Below are positions 38,967-45,819 of a DNA stretch of 64,000 bases, piece after piece; the first letter of the stretch is position 1, and each line of letters opens with the position of its first letter. Under the pieces are notes generated by a model. It saw nothing but the letters and a program-made list of their open reading frames with translations. It had not been told where the DNA came from and did not search any database. Source of the DNA: Gammaproteobacteria bacterium 50_400_T64 (GTDB lineage Bacteria; Pseudomonadota; Gammaproteobacteria; Pseudomonadales; Porticoccaceae); NCBI GenBank assembly GCA_002162755.1, contig MAAS01000021.1:1-64000 (forward strand). Reading direction: 5' to 3'. The translations under genes and the position numbers were made by a program.

Positions 38967-40868
38967 ATGCCCCTACTTCGACTCGACAACGTTAGCCTGC
39001 ACTTCGGCACCCGCGACCTACTGAAAACGGTCGACCTGACCCTGCGTAAAAACCAGAAGATCGGCTTGCTGGGTCGTAATGGCGAGGGTAAAACCACTCT
39101 GCTTAAGCTACTCGGCCAGCGCATTCAGGCCGATAGTGGTGACTACTGGTTGCGCCCCGGCTGTAAAATCGCCTGGTTGGAGCAGGACCTGCCCGATGCC
39201 GACGAGTCCTCGGTTTACGACGTTGTCGCCAGTGGTCTCGACGATGTCGGTAGCTTACTTGCCGCCTATCATCACAGCATTAACGACGGCGATATGGACA
39301 CCATGGCGCGGGTTCAGCAAGAGCTTGAAGCTAAAGACGGCTGGCTACTGCAACAGAAAGTCGACACCATTATCAGCCAGCTTGAACTGCCCGCCGATGC
39401 GCTGATGAAGTCGCTGTCCGGTGGCTGGCGCAAGCGTGTCGCGCTGGCCAAAGCACTGGTTACCGATCCCGACATATTGTTGCTCGATGAGCCGACTAAC
39501 CACCTCGACATTCTCGCCATCGAATGGCTTGAAAACCAGCTTAAAACTTTTCGTGGCGCACTAATACTCGTTACCCACGACCGTGCCTTTTTGCAGCAAG
39601 TGGCCAATGAAATTGTCGAACTCGACCGCGGCACGCTACATGCCTGGACCGGTAACTACCACGGCTTTCTGGTGTATCGCGAACAACAAATGGCTGCTGA
39701 AGAAAGAGCCAACGCCCTGTTCGACAAAAAACTCGCCCAGGAAGAAGTGTGGATACGCCAGGGTATTAAAGCCCGCCGCACCCGCAACGAGGGCCGAGTG
39801 CGCGCCCTGAAAAGCCTGCGCGCAGAACACTCCCAGCGCGTCAGCCGCCAGGGCAAAGCCGACTTCCGCATTGAGGCCGGTGGCAGCTCCGGCAAAATTG
39901 TTGCCGAACTCGAACACGTCAGCCACGCCTTTAACGGCAACCCAGTGATCGACAATCTGTCACTGAAAGTGGTGCGCGGCGACCGCATCGGTTTTGTCGG
40001 TGCCAACGGCGCGGGTAAATCGACCCTGCTGAAAGTACTGCTCGGCGAACTGATACCGCAAAAGGGCAGCGTCAAACTCGGCACCAAAATGGAAGTCGCC
40101 TATTTTGACCAGCTACGAAACCAGCTCAATCCCGAACAATCCCTACTCGACAACGTATGCGGTGGCCGTGAATTCATTACCATCAATGGTAAAGATCGCC
40201 ACGCCATTAGCTATTTAGGTGACTTTTTATTCAGCCCCGAGCGTGTGCGCCTGCCGGTCAAAGCCCTGTCGGGTGGCGAGCAAAACCGTGCTATTTTGGC
40301 CAAGCTATTTAGCAAGCCCGCCAATATTCTGGTGCTCGATGAGCCGACTAACGATCTCGATATCGAAACCCTTGAGTTGCTCGAAGAAATTTTGCTCGAA
40401 TTTGACGGCACTGTTCTATTGGTCAGCCACGACCGGGAATTTATGGATCACACCGTGACTCAAATTCTCACCTTTGATGGCCAGGGCAAAATCAGCGCAC
40501 ACGTCGGCGGCTACAGCGACTGGGTGGCCAGAGGTGGAAAACTGCAGGCCGAAAGCCAAACCACAAACCCAGCAAGCTCCACCTCTATAAGCGATGCCGA
40601 GCCAGCAACGACAGAAAAGAGCAGCCCTTCAAAAACGACAGCGCCTAAAAAGAAGCTGTCCTATAAAGCGCAACGTGAACTCGACTCACTACCCGCTTTA
40701 ATTGAAGAGCTAGAGAATCGCCAAAGTGAATTGGAAACCATCCTCGGCCAGGCAGACTTTTATAGCCAGGAGAAAACGGCGCAACAAGTCACCCTTGACG
40801 AAATGTCCGCCCTCGCAGAAAAACTCGAAGCGACCTATGCCCGCTGGGAAGAACTCGATGCAGACTGA
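38967..40868 (+). CDS. uup: ABC-F ATPase Uup
   Basis: Soluble ABC-F protein with two ATPase domains, linked in E. coli to ribosome function and to suppression of transposon excision. First Walker A GRNGEGKT (36-43) with signature LSGGWRKRVALAKAL; second Walker A GANGAGKS (around 350) with signature LSGGEQNRAILAKL. The C-terminal 100 residues form a Lys/Glu-rich coiled coil (LSYKAQRELDSLPALIEELE), which distinguishes Uup from Ettl/EttA-type paralogues. 633 residues. It follows hslU by 47 bases. Confidence 0.93.
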   Translation: MPLLRLDNVSLHFGTRDLLKTVDLTLRKNQKIGLLGRNGEGKTTLLKLLGQRIQADSGDYWLRPGCKIAWLEQDLPDADESSVYDVVASGLDDVGSLLAAYHHSINDGDMDTMARVQQELEAKDGWLLQQKVDTIISQLELPADALMKSLSGGWRKRVALAKALVTDPDILLLDEPTNHLDILAIEWLENQLKTFRGALILVTHDRAFLQQVANEIVELDRGTLHAWTGNYHGFLVYREQQMAAEERANALFDKKLAQEEVWIRQGIKARRTRNEGRVRALKSLRAEHSQRVSRQGKADFRIEAGGSSGKIVAELEHVSHAFNGNPVIDNLSLKVVRGDRIGFVGANGAGKSTLLKVLLGELIPQKGSVKLGTKMEVAYFDQLRNQLNPEQSLLDNVCGGREFITINGKDRHAISYLGDFLFSPERVRLPVKALSGGEQNRAILAKLFSKPANILVLDEPTNDLDIETLELLEEILLEFDGTVLLVSHDREFMDHTVTQILTFDGQGKISAHVGGYSDWVARGGKLQAESQTTNPASSTSISDAEPATTEKSSPSKTTAPKKKLSYKAQRELDSLPALIEELENRQSELETILGQADFYSQEKTAQQVTLDEMSALAEKLEATYARWEELDAD

Positions 40869-41315
40869 AGCGCAGGCGATAATCGCTATATAGCCTCGCA
40901 CCAGCCCTTCCGCTTAACGGACTGTTGGAACTCTACTGACCCGGCCATCTGCTGCGTCGGCTAGAGTGCCTGCTTTTGGTAAAACCAAGCTCAAAGTTCT
41001 CATTTACACGAGCACCAAAAGTAGGCCTCACGAGAGGAAGCCCTCTTTGATATCCTGCATTGCCTAAACACCTAATCTTATCGCCCTTACCTCCTCCACC
41101 GCCTAAAAGCGCCTAGAGCCTGCCCCATGAGCGCAGTAAGTGCTTTGGGTGCTTTTGGCCATGGCGTCGCCCACTTTTTCGCTCAATTTTGCCTTGTTTC
41201 CGGCTCGACTCAGCAACCTGTTAAAGCTCAAAAAAATCAGCCAAATTGACACCCAGCCCCCTGCTCGCTTAAGGTGACGGGCTACCCATCCAAACAACCC
41301 ATTGTGGAGAAACTC
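40869..41315. other. Non-coding gap after uup
   Basis: About 450 bases with no supported gene. Small inverted repeats occur (GCGATAATCGC just after the uup stop; TTGGTAAAACCAA near 40978) but no convincing terminator with a T-run. A GGAG box ends the gap in front of the MaoC gene. Confidence 0.4.
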
Positions 41316-41831
41316 ATGCCAAGCTCTGTTGAAATTGCACCCGGTCGTTATCGCGAATCTTACGGTCGCTACCTCGAAGACTTTAAGGTCGGCGATATTT
41401 ACGAACACCGCCCCGGCCGCACCATTACCGAGACAGACAACACCTGGTTTACCCTGCTCACCATGAACCAGCACCCCCTACATTTCGACAAGGAATACGC
41501 CAAGCACAGCGAATTCGGCAAAATACTGGTGAACAGCACCATGACTCTGTCGATGGTTGCCGGTATGAGCGTCTCCGACGTCAGCCAGAAAACCATCGCC
41601 AATTTGGGCTGGGACAAAATCAAAATGCCCGCACCCGTTTTCGTCGGTGACACCATTTATGCGGAGTCAGAAGTACTGGAAATTCGCGAATCAAAAAGCC
41701 GACCCACCGCCGGTATCGTGACCGTTAGAACGCTGGGTAAAAACCAGGACGACGTGGTGATTATGGATTTTGTACGCTCTATGCTGATTCCTAAAACCGG
41801 CCATGCCGTGGACGACAAAGCTAACTACTAG
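41316..41831 (+). CDS. MaoC-family (hot-dog fold) dehydratase
   Basis: A 171-residue enoyl-CoA-hydratase-like protein. The MaoC signature is visible in FKVGDIYEHRPGRTITETDNTWFT with the catalytic-type pair D/H in NQHPLHFDKEYAKHSEFG (the HFD..A...FG hydratase motif). The start used is the ATG at 41316 with GGAG upstream; the frame is open 14 codons further. Next to an acyl-CoA dehydrogenase it probably hydrates an acyl-CoA in a degradation pathway; the exact substrate is unknown, with mesaconyl- or related branched acyl-CoA among candidates. Confidence 0.85.
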   Translation: MPSSVEIAPGRYRESYGRYLEDFKVGDIYEHRPGRTITETDNTWFTLLTMNQHPLHFDKEYAKHSEFGKILVNSTMTLSMVAGMSVSDVSQKTIANLGWDKIKMPAPVFVGDTIYAESEVLEIRESKSRPTAGIVTVRTLGKNQDDVVIMDFVRSMLIPKTGHAVDDKANY

Positions 41832-41854
41832 CTGCAAGCGCTTTAAGTAACACC

Positions 41855-41883
41855 CGGCTGTTAATCACTCTTATTAACAGCCG
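41855..41883 (+). terminator. Hairpin between the MaoC and acyl-CoA dehydrogenase genes
   Basis: A perfect 11-bp stem CGGCTGTTAAT/ATTAACAGCCG with a 7-base loop, 24 bases after the MaoC stop. It is followed by CATCACCTTTTCCC, so the T-run is short and displaced: probably a partial terminator or mRNA-stabilising structure. Confidence 0.5.
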
Positions 41884-41954
41884 CATCACCTTTTCCCATT
41901 CCCTACGGCTCGGGCCAGTCATCGCCCTCGCAGCCACCCAAAACGAGAATACCC

Positions 41955-43100
41955 ATGTCAAACGAAGAAGAAACCCTCATCCTCGACAGCGTTAACCGCT
42001 GGTTACAACGCGATGTCGCCCCCTACGCCCACGATCTCGAACAGGCCGATGAATATCCCCACGCTATGGTCGAGCAAATGAAAGAACTCGGCCTCTTCGG
42101 CGCGACGATTGACCCGGAGTACGGCGGCCTTGGCCTCAGCGCTTCCACCTATTCGAAAATCGTAGCCGCCGTGGCTGAGGTGTGGATGTCGCTATCGGGC
42201 ATTTTCAACTCTCACCTAATTATGGCCCGCTGCGTACAAAGCTTCGGCACCGAAGAGCAAAAGCAAAAATACCTGCCGCGCTTTGCCACTGGCGAACTGC
42301 GCGGCGGCATTGGCCTCACCGAACCCGATGCCGGTACTGACTTACAGGGCATTCGCTGCACCGCCAAAAAAGATGGCGACTACTATATCGTCAACGGCTC
42401 AAAAGCCTGGATCACCAACTCCGTTGAAGGCAGCGTGATCGGCCTGCTGGTTAAAACTGACCCCAGCGCCACACCGCCCCGTAAAGGCATGAGTATGTTT
42501 ATCGCCGAAAATGGCGAAGGCTTTAATGTCAGCAAAAAGTTGAAAAAACTCGGCTATAAAGGCATCGATACCGCCGACATCAGCTTCGACAATTATCGCG
42601 TACATAAAGATTGTCTGATTGGCGGCGTTGAAGGCAGAGGCTTTTACAATGCGGTTGGCGGCCTCGAACTGGGTCGCATCAACGTTGCGGCTCGCGGTGT
42701 CGGCGTCGCAACAGCCGCATTAAAACAGGCAACAGCCTATGCCCAACAACGCAAAACCTTCGGTAAACCCATTTGCGAACATCAGGCAATACAACTGAAA
42801 CTCGGTGAAATGGCCACCCGCACCGAAGCCGCTCGACTACTATTGGAACAAGCCGCCAAGGCCTTTGACAGCGGTGAACGCTGCGATATGGAAGCCGGTA
42901 TGGCCAAGTACTTCGCCACCGAAGCAGCAGCCAAAAATGCCGACGAAAACCTGCGCATCCATGGCGCTTTTGGTTACTCCTGCGAAGCCGACGCTGAACG
43001 CCTCTACCGCGATGCACCGCTAATGATTATTGGCGAGGGCACCAACGAAATGCAGCGTATTATTATTTCGCGACAGCTGATTGAGCGTAACCCGATATAG
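41955..43100 (+). CDS. Acyl-CoA dehydrogenase
   Basis: A 381-residue FAD enzyme of acyl-CoA beta-oxidation type. Conserved parts are GLTEPDAGTDLQGIRCTA and WITNS (FAD/substrate binding), RINVAARGVGVATAAL, QQRKTFGKPICEHQAIQ, and the C-terminal IIGEGTNEMQRIIISRQL whose Glu is the likely catalytic base. Together with the MaoC gene 124 bases upstream it suggests a short oxidation-hydration module. Chain-length preference cannot be read from the sequence. Confidence 0.93.
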   Translation: MSNEEETLILDSVNRWLQRDVAPYAHDLEQADEYPHAMVEQMKELGLFGATIDPEYGGLGLSASTYSKIVAAVAEVWMSLSGIFNSHLIMARCVQSFGTEEQKQKYLPRFATGELRGGIGLTEPDAGTDLQGIRCTAKKDGDYYIVNGSKAWITNSVEGSVIGLLVKTDPSATPPRKGMSMFIAENGEGFNVSKKLKKLGYKGIDTADISFDNYRVHKDCLIGGVEGRGFYNAVGGLELGRINVAARGVGVATAALKQATAYAQQRKTFGKPICEHQAIQLKLGEMATRTEAARLLLEQAAKAFDSGERCDMEAGMAKYFATEAAAKNADENLRIHGAFGYSCEADAERLYRDAPLMIIGEGTNEMQRIIISRQLIERNPI

Positions 43101-43111
43101 CTCTTTTAATT

Positions 43112-43128
43112 GGGGTCAAGGCACGAAT
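43112..43128 (+). repeat. Degenerate REP-like repeat copy, inverted orientation
   Basis: AATTGGGGTCAAGGCACGAAT is a diverged form of the reverse of the repeat core (GGGGTCAGACTCGAATTAA). It lies between the acyl-CoA dehydrogenase stop and the toxin gene and marks the left edge of the accessory patch. Confidence 0.5.
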
Positions 43129-43138
43129 GGCACTGTGT

Positions 43139-43438
43139 TTAGGGCGGGCTTAGATTTTTTCTGATCCAGTTAGGGTCTCTGCGATTATCGAGAATGGCAT
43201 AGACCTTAATAACGTCACCTTCGACCCGGTAGTAAATAGAAAAAGGGAAACGCTTCGCTTGCAGGCGATGGTATTTATCGAAAAACAGCGCATGAACACC
43301 GCCATAAATATGCAGGGAGTCGATATCTGCCATCAGGGAATCGAGGAAATAATCGCCTATACCTTCGGACTGACTTTCATAGAAGCGGTGGCCATCCAGC
43401 AATTGTTGCTCGGCAATAGAGGATAACGCGATCTTCAT
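43139..43438 (-). CDS. RelE/ParE-type toxin
   Basis: A 99-residue small basic protein with the ParE/RelE toxin pattern: EQQLLDGHRFYESQSEGIGDYFLDSLMADI helices, then strand-rich RLQAKRFPFSIYYRVEGDVIKVYAILDNRRDPNWI. Such proteins cut mRNA at the ribosome or poison gyrase. It starts in the stop of the antitoxin (ATGA overlap of 4 bases), the usual toxin-antitoxin coupling. ParE and RelE subtypes cannot be separated with certainty. Confidence 0.85.
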   Translation of the reverse strand: MKIALSSIAEQQLLDGHRFYESQSEGIGDYFLDSLMADIDSLHIYGGVHALFFDKYHRLQAKRFPFSIYYRVEGDVIKVYAILDNRRDPNWIRKNLSPP

Positions 43439-43653
43439 GAAATTTTATTGCGGATACGCTGCTTGGCGGTCTCCCAGTCGTCAAAGCTCTCCTCGCCTCG
43501 ACCGATTGCCGCTGCAATGACTTCCAACGCTATTCCGTGCCACGCGGGGGGCTGAATCTCTTGCTCAGGCTGGTTAAGGTCATCCCAGATGGTCTCCATT
43601 GCCTGGAGTTTTTCTTCGATCGTCATCTGCTTTAATGGCAACGTGATGTTCAT
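43435..43653 (-). CDS. Addiction-module antitoxin (CHP02574-type)
   Basis: A 72-residue acidic protein matching the putative addiction-module component family: MTIEEKLQAMETIWDDL near the start and PAWHGIALEVIAAAIGRGEESFDDWETAKQRI, with the conserved PxWH. AAGGAG precedes the ATG at 43653. It is the promoter-proximal gene of the pair and is expected to bind and neutralise the downstream toxin and to repress its own promoter. Confidence 0.85.
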   Translation of the reverse strand: MNITLPLKQMTIEEKLQAMETIWDDLNQPEQEIQPPAWHGIALEVIAAAIGRGEESFDDWETAKQRIRNKIS

Positions 43654-43741
43654 TTCACTTGCTCCTTGATACGGGTTTCGGGCGTAATTGTTTGGTTGAT
43701 AAGCTACTCTATCATTTTATTAAATTGGTGCTCCTTTAATT

Positions 43742-43754
43742 GGGGTCGAATTAA
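43742..43754 (+). repeat. REP-like repeat at the 3' end of the transposase gene
   Basis: GGGGTCGAATTAA is the inverted repeat core with an internal deletion of the CAGACT part. It contains the transposase stop codon and faces the copy at 44516-44542, so the transposase gene is flanked by inverted copies. Confidence 0.65.
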
Positions 43755-44461
43755 CTACCCTTTTCCTTAGCTAGCTTGACCTTAGCCGGTCGGCCCCGAA
43801 CTTTCGGTGCCGACCGTCGACCCGACAAACGCTCCACCTTATCCCGAAACAAGCCATCACCTAATGCCCAACCCTTGTTCGTCGCCTCGCGAATAGCATC
43901 AATATCGACCTTGCCCAGATTAGCCTTGAACAATTCACGATAAGCGGCCTGCCGCAGTGTAGAATTATTCCCCAGGCGACCATACAACTCATGTCCTTCA
44001 AGCAGCCCACTTGCCTCACCCTCTGCATTAACCCGATAACTGCTCCAGGGGTACTCATTAGGGTGTGCAACCATATTCGCCCGCAGCGGATTCAACTCGA
44101 TATAGCGCATGCACGTTAGCAAATAGCGCTCACTATCGATAAGCGTCGCCTTATAGCGGCCCTCCCACAAAGTACCTGTCCGCTGATACTTGTAATTAAA
44201 ATGCTGCACGTAACGCCGCCCAATAGATTGCAAAGTTTTGCCAATACTCTGCGAAGTCTGCGGTGTCACCAGCAGGTGAACATGATTGGTCATTAACACA
44301 TAACTGTGGATAGCCAAGCCCTGCCTCTCTGCAGCCTCCTGTAGGCACTCCAGATAAAAGAGATAATCCCGCTCTACCGCAAAAATCGGCTCTCGATTAT
44401 TGCCCCGTTGAATAATGTGCTGGGGCTGCCCCTCAACAAAATATCGTGCTAATCGCGCCAT
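43751..44461 (-). CDS. REP-associated tyrosine transposase (RAYT, Y1/HUH family)
   Basis: A 236-residue IS200/IS605-like single-strand DNA transposase. The HUH motif is in MTNHVHLLVTPQ (about residues 57-68), the expected nucleophile tyrosine is in the RRYVQHFNYKYQRTGTLWEGRYKATLI region, and RYIELNPLRANMV is characteristic of RAYT proteins. The C-terminus is basic (KVRGRPAKVKLAKEKG). It is flanked by copies of the repeat with core ATTCGAGTCTGACCCC. The gene is intact, but its 5' part is duplicated immediately upstream. RAYTs are thought to move REP/REPIN repeats. Confidence 0.93.
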   Translation of the reverse strand: MARLARYFVEGQPQHIIQRGNNREPIFAVERDYLFYLECLQEAAERQGLAIHSYVLMTNHVHLLVTPQTSQSIGKTLQSIGRRYVQHFNYKYQRTGTLWEGRYKATLIDSERYLLTCMRYIELNPLRANMVAHPNEYPWSSYRVNAEGEASGLLEGHELYGRLGNNSTLRQAAYRELFKANLGKVDIDAIREATNKGWALGDGLFRDKVERLSGRRSAPKVRGRPAKVKLAKEKGS

Positions 44462-44515
44462 AACACACCCAATACATAAAACTTAAAGAGGTTGAAGCTA
44501 ACACGGGTGGCGACT

Positions 44516-44542
44516 TTAATTCGAGTCTGACCCCTATTCTTT
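44516..44542 (-). repeat. REP-like repeat copy upstream of the transposase
   Basis: TTAATTCGAGTCTGACCCC followed by TATTCTTT, at the end of the first 302-bp unit. It is in inverted orientation relative to the copy at 43742-43754. Confidence 0.85.
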
Positions 44543-44763
44543 CCAATACTCTGCGAAGTCTGCGGTGTCACCAGCAGGTGAACATGATTGGTCATTAACA
44601 CATAACTGTGGATAGCCAAGCCCTGCCTCTCTGCAGCCTCCTGCAGGCACTCCAGATAAAAGAGATAATCCCGCTCTACCGCAAAAATCGGCTCTCGATT
44701 ATTGCCCCGTTGAATAATGTGCTGGGGCTGCCCCTCAACAAAATATCGTGCTAATCGCGCCAT
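44543..44763 (-). pseudogene. Truncated duplicate of the RAYT transposase 5' end
   Basis: From the ATG at 44763 the frame reproduces the first 70-odd residues of the intact transposase, including MARLARYFVEGQPQHIIQ and the HUH motif NHVHLLV, then leaves homology after QSIGK and runs into repeat sequence. It lacks the tyrosine region, so it cannot be an active enzyme. It arose by the tandem duplication. Confidence 0.93.
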
Positions 44764-44817
44764 AACACACCCAATACATAACACTTAAAGAGGTTGAAGC
44801 TAACACGGGTGGCGACT

Positions 44818-44844
44818 TTAATTCGAGTCTGACCCCTATTCTTT
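44818..44844 (-). repeat. REP-like repeat copy (second duplication unit)
   Basis: Identical in core and TATTCTTT tail to the copy at 44516-44542, as expected from the duplication. Confidence 0.85.
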
Positions 44845-44892
44845 TTTCTTTTTTGTGCACTTGGAACCTGATTCCACCTCATTCCACCAGGC

Positions 44893-44923
44893 AAAAAAAA
44901 GCCCCGGCACTAGCCAGGGCTTT
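44893..44923 (-). terminator. Intrinsic terminator of the pilin gene
   Basis: On the minus strand AAAGCCC-T-GG, a 6-base loop, then CC-G-GGGCTTT form a stem with one mismatch, followed by eight T residues. It lies about 80 bases after the pilin stop. Confidence 0.85.
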
Positions 44924-44950
44924 CTTCAAGAGAAGAGATCAGTCTTAGTT

Positions 44951-44975
44951 AAATCGAGTCTGACCCCTATTCTTT
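44951..44975 (-). repeat. REP-like repeat copy between pilin stop and terminator
   Basis: AAATCGAGTCTGACCCCTATTCTTT keeps core and tail. It lies inside the transcribed 3' region of the pilin gene, upstream of its terminator, and marks the right edge of the repeat cluster. Confidence 0.8.
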
Positions 44976-45001
44976 TTTACCTATTCATTTACTTCTTTTT
45001 C

Positions 45002-45445
45002 TTAGTTTGCCTTACAAATATTAGTTGCAATACACCCAGAGCCAGCATTAGTCCAATTTAACTGACCAGCAGTAAACGACGGCGTAAGAACATAAGTATC
45101 CGTGGCCAAAATACCATTTGCTACCGCTGGTGTCATTGTGATAACCCCATTGACAACGGCTGCAGCGCCTACCAAGTCACTGCCCACAGCTGAAAGCGCT
45201 GCGCTTACAACACCTTGCTCGCCAGCTGCGCTATCACAACTAGCTAAAACGCCACCTGCTTCTTGCGCACAAAGCTCAACGGCCGTTTTCAATCCACTGC
45301 TTAAGCTGACCACCTCTGTATATCGAGCACGCTTGGTATAATCCTGATAAGCCGGCAGTGCGACCGCCGCCAAAATACCAATAATCGCAATAACGATCAT
45401 TAATTCAATCAGTGTAAAACCTTTTTGTGTGTTGTGCTTTTGCAT
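45002..45445 (-). CDS. pilA: Type IV major pilin
   Basis: Structural subunit of type IV pili. The class IIIp prepilin leader MQKHNTQKG is cut before Phe10; the mature N-terminus [25 protein letters not shown] carries the conserved Glu5 and the hydrophobic assembly helix. Four cysteines include two near the C-terminus ([12 protein letters not shown]) that would close the D-loop. 147 residues from the ATG at 45445, which has AGGAG upstream. Preceded by a sigma-54-type promoter; divergent from pilBCD; processed by PilD. Confidence 0.95.
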   Translation of the reverse strand: MQKHNTQKGFTLIELMIVIAIIGILAAVALPAYQDYTKRARYTEVVSLSSGLKTAVELCAQEAGGVLASCDSAAGEQGVVSAALSAVGSDLVGAAAVVNGVITMTPAVANGILATDTYVLTPSFTAGQLNWTNAGSGCIATNICKAN

Positions 45446-45509
45446 GGTGAATCTCCTGGGTAACATGCTAGAAAAATAAAGTATGAGAGTTGCTCACAAG
45501 ATGAAATAA

Positions 45510-45526
45510 TACAAACCCCATGCCAA
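45510..45526 (-). promoter_or_regulatory. Sigma-54-type promoter of the pilin gene
   Basis: On the minus strand TTGGCATGGGGTTTGTA fits the known TTGGCACG-N4-TTGCT pattern: the -24 GG and overall spacing are right, while the -12 dinucleotide is GT rather than GC. It lies about 65 bases from the pilin start codon. Pilin genes of related bacteria are sigma-54/PilR-controlled. Confidence 0.7.
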
Positions 45527-45612
45527 CTTTTTATTATTTATCACAATCAACAGGTTAAAGAAAAATCCGACTAACTATCCCGATATCAACACAGAACAAA
45601 TTGGACTAAATA

Positions 45613-45627
45613 TGACAAAATGTGTCA
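45613..45627. promoter_or_regulatory. Dyad TGACA-N5-TGTCA, candidate PilR binding site
   Basis: A perfect inverted repeat about 110 bases upstream of the expected pilin transcription start, the distance used by sigma-54 activators. The TGTC half-site matches what is known of PilR sites in Pseudomonas. The surrounding region 45446-45819 is otherwise AT-rich and has no gene. Confidence 0.5.
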
Positions 45628-45819
45628 ATTGCTATCAACATTCAACACTTGAACTTCTAAAAAACATACCCCACTCCTGACGCCAAAATGGCACCTCTAC
45701 CTCATAAACACAGCTTACGGCTTGAAGTTTAAGCGCTTTAGAATAGACTCCCTTATATTGAAGCAATGCCTAGCTATCTGTCACGACGCTTTTACTAAAC
45801 GAACTTTTCTGAGTAAACA

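Larger units (their letters stand above)
44241..44844. repeat. 302-bp tandem duplication of transposase 5' end plus REP repeat
   Basis: Bases 44241-44542 and 44543-44844 are direct tandem copies. I see only two differences (44342 T versus 44644 C; 44480 A versus 44782 C). Each unit covers about 220 bases of the transposase coding start, its upstream region and one REP-like repeat ending in ATTCTTT. The high identity means it is recent. Confidence 0.95.

Noticed and set aside
44449-44784. Second transposase gene
   Set aside because: It is the truncated product of the tandem duplication and lacks the tyrosine and C-terminal regions, so it is annotated as a pseudogene.
45680-45720. Sigma-54 promoter for pilB (TGGCAC near 45689)
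   Set aside because: The -24-like TGGCAC is present but no GC-containing -12 element lies at the required distance.
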